From the NCBI GenBank assembly GCA_036260255.1, contig DATAAF010000066.1, positions 1-16,067 on the forward strand: 16,067 nt of DNA, given 5' to 3'. The DNA is from DASZJY01 sp036260255 (GTDB lineage: Bacteria > Actinomycetota > Acidimicrobiia > Acidimicrobiales > AC-14). Below are positions 13,479 to 16,067 of the stretch, piece by piece (the first letter of the stretch is position 1; every line of letters begins with the position of its first letter). The notes below the pieces were generated by a model. That model was given only the letters and a program-made list of their open reading frames with translations, searched no databases and was not told the DNA's origin. A program made the position numbers and the translations under genes.

Positions 13479-16067
13479 GTGGCGAGGACCGAGCGGACGA
13501 GGATGGTGAGCGGGGCCGTCTGGGCCGCGTTCGGCCTGCTCGCATCCGCCTTCCTCGTGCTCCTGGGCTCCGGCCCGGCCGCCGCCGAAGAGGCGGCCCC
13601 GGCCGCCGACGCCTCCGCCGCTCCCACCCAGGAGGCAGCCGCCGAGCCCACCGCCGCTCCCGCCGCCGACGCCGCTCCCGTCGCCGAGGCTCCGGCGGCC
13701 GCCGAGCCGGCGCCCGCCGCCGACGCCACGCCGCCCGCGGCGGCCCCCTCCGCCGATCCCGCCCCCGCCGAGGCTCCGGCGCCCGCCGACGCCTCGGCCC
13801 CCGGGCAGGCAGGGGAGGCGGCGGTCGTCACCGAGACCACCGAGTCGACGGCGGCGCCCAGCCAGCCGGGCGCCACCTCGGTGTCCGAATCCGTTTCCAA
13901 CACCGGTGCGCCGGCCCCTACCGACCCGGCCGCCACCGCCCCGGCCGCGCCCGTCGACGCCGCCGCCGAGCCCGCCGCCGGGCCCGACCTCACGGCCGCC
14001 GCCCTCGAGGTCGCCGCCGCCGAGGCAGCCGCCGGCGCCGCCGCGGAGTCGGCCGGCTCGATCGCCTCGGGCGAAGCCCCAGCCGACACCACGGGCTCCT
14101 CGGTCACCTTCACCAAGACCGACGGGTGCCGCACGGTGGAGGGCTCCAACGGGCCGAGCGACACCTACACGATCGCCATCGGGTGCGACGCCGACGGGGG
14201 CACCTCTCACGGGCCCGCCGGGGCGCCCGCCTCCAACACGACAATCGCCGTGGGCGGAAGCGCCCTGGGCGCCGCCGTCGGCAGCTCCGGCCGCGACGCC
14301 AAGAACACTGTGATCGCCCTCCGCGGAAACGCCAATGGAACCGCGACCGGCGGTCAGTACGGTGGAAATGCCGACAACACGTCCATCGCCGTTGGGAAGG
14401 CGCGCACCGCCAACGGCATCGCGCTCGGTGGTGATCACCAAGCAGGCACTGCAGGCAGTGCCAAGAACTTCACCGTCGCCGTTGGCGGCGGTCCTGCGAA
14501 TGGAACGGCAATCGGCGGTACCAGCAAGAGCGACGGCGGCGCAGGCGGCGGGTCCGGCGGGAACGCTTTCCTGACGGCGGCTCCAACAGCGGCGGCGGGC
14601 GCGACGGGCACGGTCGCGGCGTCCTCGGGCAGCACCAACAACGGCGGCACCGGGTCGGCCGGCTCCAACGCCGACAGCAGCCCGGCCGCCACCTCGGGTG
14701 GCTCGGCCGGCACCGGCCCCTCCTCGGCGGTCTCCTCTCCCTCCCCCTCCTCGGCGTCCTCGGGCGCGTCCGGCCCCACCGGCGACGCCATCGCCACCGG
14801 CAACGCCACCAGCTCGGCCAACTCGGGTGCGAGCGCCAACGCGGTGGCGACCACCGGCTCCGGGGGGTCCGCCTCCAACGTCACCAACGTGACGGTCACG
14901 GGCGGCTCGGGCGGCAACGGCGGCACGGCCAACGCCACCTCGGGGACGGGCGGCGACGCGGTCAACACCGTGATCGGCGTCGGCGGCCCGATCAACGCCG
15001 GCGCCCTCGGCGGGAACAGCATCGCGGTGGCCGACGCCAGCGGCGGCGACGGCGGCTCGGCCAACGTCACCGTGAGCCCGACCGCCACCAGCGGCGACGG
15101 CTCCGCCTCCAACAGCACCAACGTCGCGGCCGCCGGCGGCAACGGCGGCAACGGCGGGACCGCCTCGGCGGTGGCCGGCCCGGGCGGGAGCGCCACCAAC
15201 AACGTGCTCGGCGCGGGCGGCGGCCCGATCAACGCCACCGCGCTGGGCGGCAGCAGCATCGCGGTGGCCGATGCCAGCGGCGGCGAAGGCGGCTCGGTCG
15301 ACGTGACCGTCACCCCGACGGCCAGCGGGGGCGGTGCCCCGGCCGGCGCCACCGCCCAGTCCAGCGCCACGAACACGGGGAACACCGGGAACGCTTCCTC
15401 GACCGCGACGTCGAACCCGACGGCCACCTCGGGGAGCTCCGGGAGCGCCAGCGGCTCAGGAGCCTCCGGCTCCATCGGTGCCGCCTCGGGCTCGACCGGT
15501 GCGGCGATCGCCGACGGGCTGGCCGACAGCGCCGCCAACAGCGGCGCGGCCTCCGACGCCACCGCCGCGACAGGGTCCTCGGGCGCGGCGGTGAACGACA
15601 CGACCGTCGTGGCCAGCGGCGGGGCGGGTGGGGACGGAGGCACCGCCGAGGCGCTCTCGGCCCCCGGCGGCGCCGCCAGCAACAACGTCCTCGGCGGCGG
15701 CAGCCCGGTCACCGCGTCCGCCACCGGGGGCGCGAGCATCGCGGTCACGAGCGTCGCCGGCGGCTCCGGGGGCGACAGCACCGTCACCGTCACCCCCACC
15801 GCCACCTCGGGCAGCTCCGGACCGGCCACCGCCCAGTCCAGCGCCACCAACTCCGGCGACACCGGAGGCGCCTCCTCCACCGCCGGCTCCAGCCCGGTGG
15901 CCACCTCGGGCGACTCGGGCGACGTGGACGGCCCGGGCGCCTCGGGCGACACCGGCGACGCCACCGCCGTCGGGAACGCCTCCTCCCTCGCCAACACCGG
16001 TGCGGCCTCGACCGCCACCGCCACCTCGGGCGACACCGGCGACGCGGTGAACGACACCGACGTCACC
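13479..16067 (+). CDS. Large secreted Ala/Gly/Ser/Thr-rich repeat protein, 3' end outside the window
   Basis: An open frame with no stop to the last base (863 codons from GTG 13479; ATG 13503 and ATG 13401 are other starts). The GTG gives a basic n-region (ARTERTR), then a hydrophobic core (AAFGLLASAFLVLLGSG) and a cleavage-type AAA-EE, i.e. a Sec signal peptide. Next comes an acidic Ala/Pro/Glu/Asp-rich stalk to about 14090. A segment with two cysteines follows (TDGCRTVEG...AIGCDADGG, about 14120-14190). Four short repeats of NTxIAVG...NGxAxGG type span 14235-14520. The rest is long Gly/Ser/Thr/Ala/Asn-rich repeats. It is probably a cell-surface or matrix protein; a sortase or other anchor would be past the edge. 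No family is recognised. PE_PGRS-like composition is a superficial resemblance only. Confidence 0.8.
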   Translation, partial: MARTERTRMVSGAVWAAFGLLASAFLVLLGSGPAAAEEAAPAADASAAPTQEAAAEPTAAPAADAAPVAEAPAAAEPAPAADATPPAAAPSADPAPAEAPAPADASAPGQAGEAAVVTETTESTAAPSQPGATSVSESVSNTGAPAPTDPAATAPAAPVDAAAEPAAGPDLTAAALEVAAAEAAAGAAAESAGSIASGEAPADTTGSSVTFTKTDGCRTVEGSNGPSDTYTIAIGCDADGGTSHGPAGAPASNTTIAVGGSALGAAVGSSGRDAKNTVIALRGNANGTATGGQYGGNADNTSIAVGKARTANGIALGGDHQAGTAGSAKNFTVAVGGGPANGTAIGGTSKSDGGAGGGSGGNAFLTAAPTAAAGATGTVAASSGSTNNGGTGSAGSNADSSPAATSGGSAGTGPSSAVSSPSPSSASSGASGPTGDAIATGNATSSANSGASANAVATTGSGGSASNVTNVTVTGGSGGNGGTANATSGTGGDAVNTVIGVGGPINAGALGGNSIAVADASGGDGGSANVTVSPTATSGDGSASNSTNVAAAGGNGGNGGTASAVAGPGGSATNNVLGAGGGPINATALGGSSIAVADASGGEGGSVDVTVTPTASGGGAPAGATAQSSATNTGNTGNASSTATSNPTATSGSSGSASGSGASGSIGAASGSTGAAIADGLADSAANSGAASDATAATGSSGAAVNDTTVVASGGAGGDGGTAEALSAPGGAASNNVLGGGSPVTASATGGASIAVTSVAGGSGGDSTVTVTPTATSGSSGPATAQSSATNSGDTGGASSTAGSSPVATSGDSGDVDGPGASGDTGDATAVGNASSLANTGAASTATATSGDTGDAVNDTDVT
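14235..14520 (+). repeat. Four short beta-roll-like repeats inside the surface protein
   Basis: Four units begin NTTIAVGG, NTVIALRG, NTSIAVGK and NFTVAVGG and continue to an NGTATGG, NGIALGG or NGTAIGG type end. The hydrophobic I/V of IAV recurs at 14244, 14313, 14385 and 14475, i.e. every 23, 24 and 30 codons. The xIAVGxxAxAxG pattern resembles beta-roll or solenoid head repeats known from adhesins such as YadA; the resemblance is in pattern only. Codon use here differs sharply from the rest of the gene. Confidence 0.6.
14901..16067 (+). repeat. Long-period tandem repeats in the surface protein (about 79 and 159 codons)
   Basis: A core block (GGxGGNGGTA...PGG...NNVLGxGGPINA...GGxSIAVADASGG...VTVxPTATSG) occurs with its SIAV codons at 15018, 15255 and 15735, spaced 79 and 160 codons. 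A second block (ATAQSSATN...TG.ASSTA...P.ATSG.SG) occurs around 15348 and 15825, 159 codons apart, with over 20 identical bases at its start. An AVNDT block recurs at 15588 and 16044. The repeats run off the window, so the copy number is unknown. Confidence 0.75.

Noticed and set aside
13015..13545. Minus-strand frame with peptides such as RQESNLRPKDYESPAL and GGTRTHNKRLNRPLLCRLSYPG
   Set aside because: These are the well-known spurious translations of tRNA genes in reverse; the two tRNAs explain them fully. A shorter one at 13164-13388 is rejected for the same reason.
14435..16066. Long minus-strand open frame rich in Pro, Val, Ala and Glu (543 codons)
   Set aside because: It is the antisense of the repeat-protein gene. 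The plus frame has a signal peptide, domain order and repeat units that make sense as protein, while the minus frame has none and is open because of GC bias.
14901..16067. CRISPR-like regular repeats
   Set aside because: The repeats are protein-coding, imperfect, hundreds of bases long and in frame; there are no short identical repeats with unique spacers.
13479..16067. PE_PGRS protein
   Set aside because: Gly-Gly-X runs are present, but there is no PE domain, a normal Sec signal peptide is used instead, and the repeats are Ser/Thr/Ala/Asn-rich with a different period.

Overview
The window is about 16 kb of very GC-rich DNA with strong G/C bias at third codon positions, frequent GTG starts and TAnnnT-type -10 elements, one of them placed as for a leaderless transcript. 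Gene content and style (single-chain glycyl-tRNA synthetase, pyruvate phosphate dikinase, TldD/TldE, DnaG and a housekeeping sigma factor) suggest an actinobacterial chromosome. Deep, poorly cultured lineages of the Acidimicrobiia type are my best guess; this is inference from style, not a phylogenetic result.

Layout. Positions 1-1053 hold a strong hairpin and a minus-strand exported metallophosphoesterase-like protein. Its start lies about 10 bp from the divergent start of glyQS (1064-2359). Then follow, all on plus: an exported HExxH metallopeptidase-like protein (2421-3773), a 13-bp perfect inverted repeat, ppdK (3921-6551), tldD (6603-8042), tldE (8039-9358, overlapping tldD by 4 bp), dnaG (9394-11187) and the primary sigma factor gene (11317-12699). 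A small YtxH-like gene (12949-12707, minus) converges on the sigma gene. Two tRNA genes follow: Asn(GTT), and a CAT tRNA that looks more like Ile2 than Met. The last 2.6 kb is one open, unfinished reading frame on plus, from about 13479 to beyond the window edge. It encodes a secreted, extremely Ala/Gly/Ser/Thr-rich repeat protein; the antisense frame is also largely open here, so the gene is easy to miss.

How the genes fit together. Most of the window is housekeeping: translation (GlyRS, tRNAs), PEP/pyruvate interconversion, peptide maturation or proteolysis (TldD/E), replication priming and general transcription. The dnaG-rpoD pair recalls the macromolecular-synthesis operon of other bacteria, here preceded by tldDE. 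tldD-tldE-dnaG, and possibly rpoD, could be co-transcribed; hairpins between dnaG and rpoD would allow uncoupling.

The least ordinary part is the right end. A phased cluster of TCCAAC sites and a leader with twin GCTT-loop hairpins precede the repeat protein, which appears modular: signal peptide, acidic Ala/Pro stalk, two-cysteine segment, short beta-roll-like repeats with aberrant codon use, then long repeats of roughly 79 and 159 residues. I recognise no known family for it. I see no CRISPR array, insertion sequence, phage gene or recognisable defence system.
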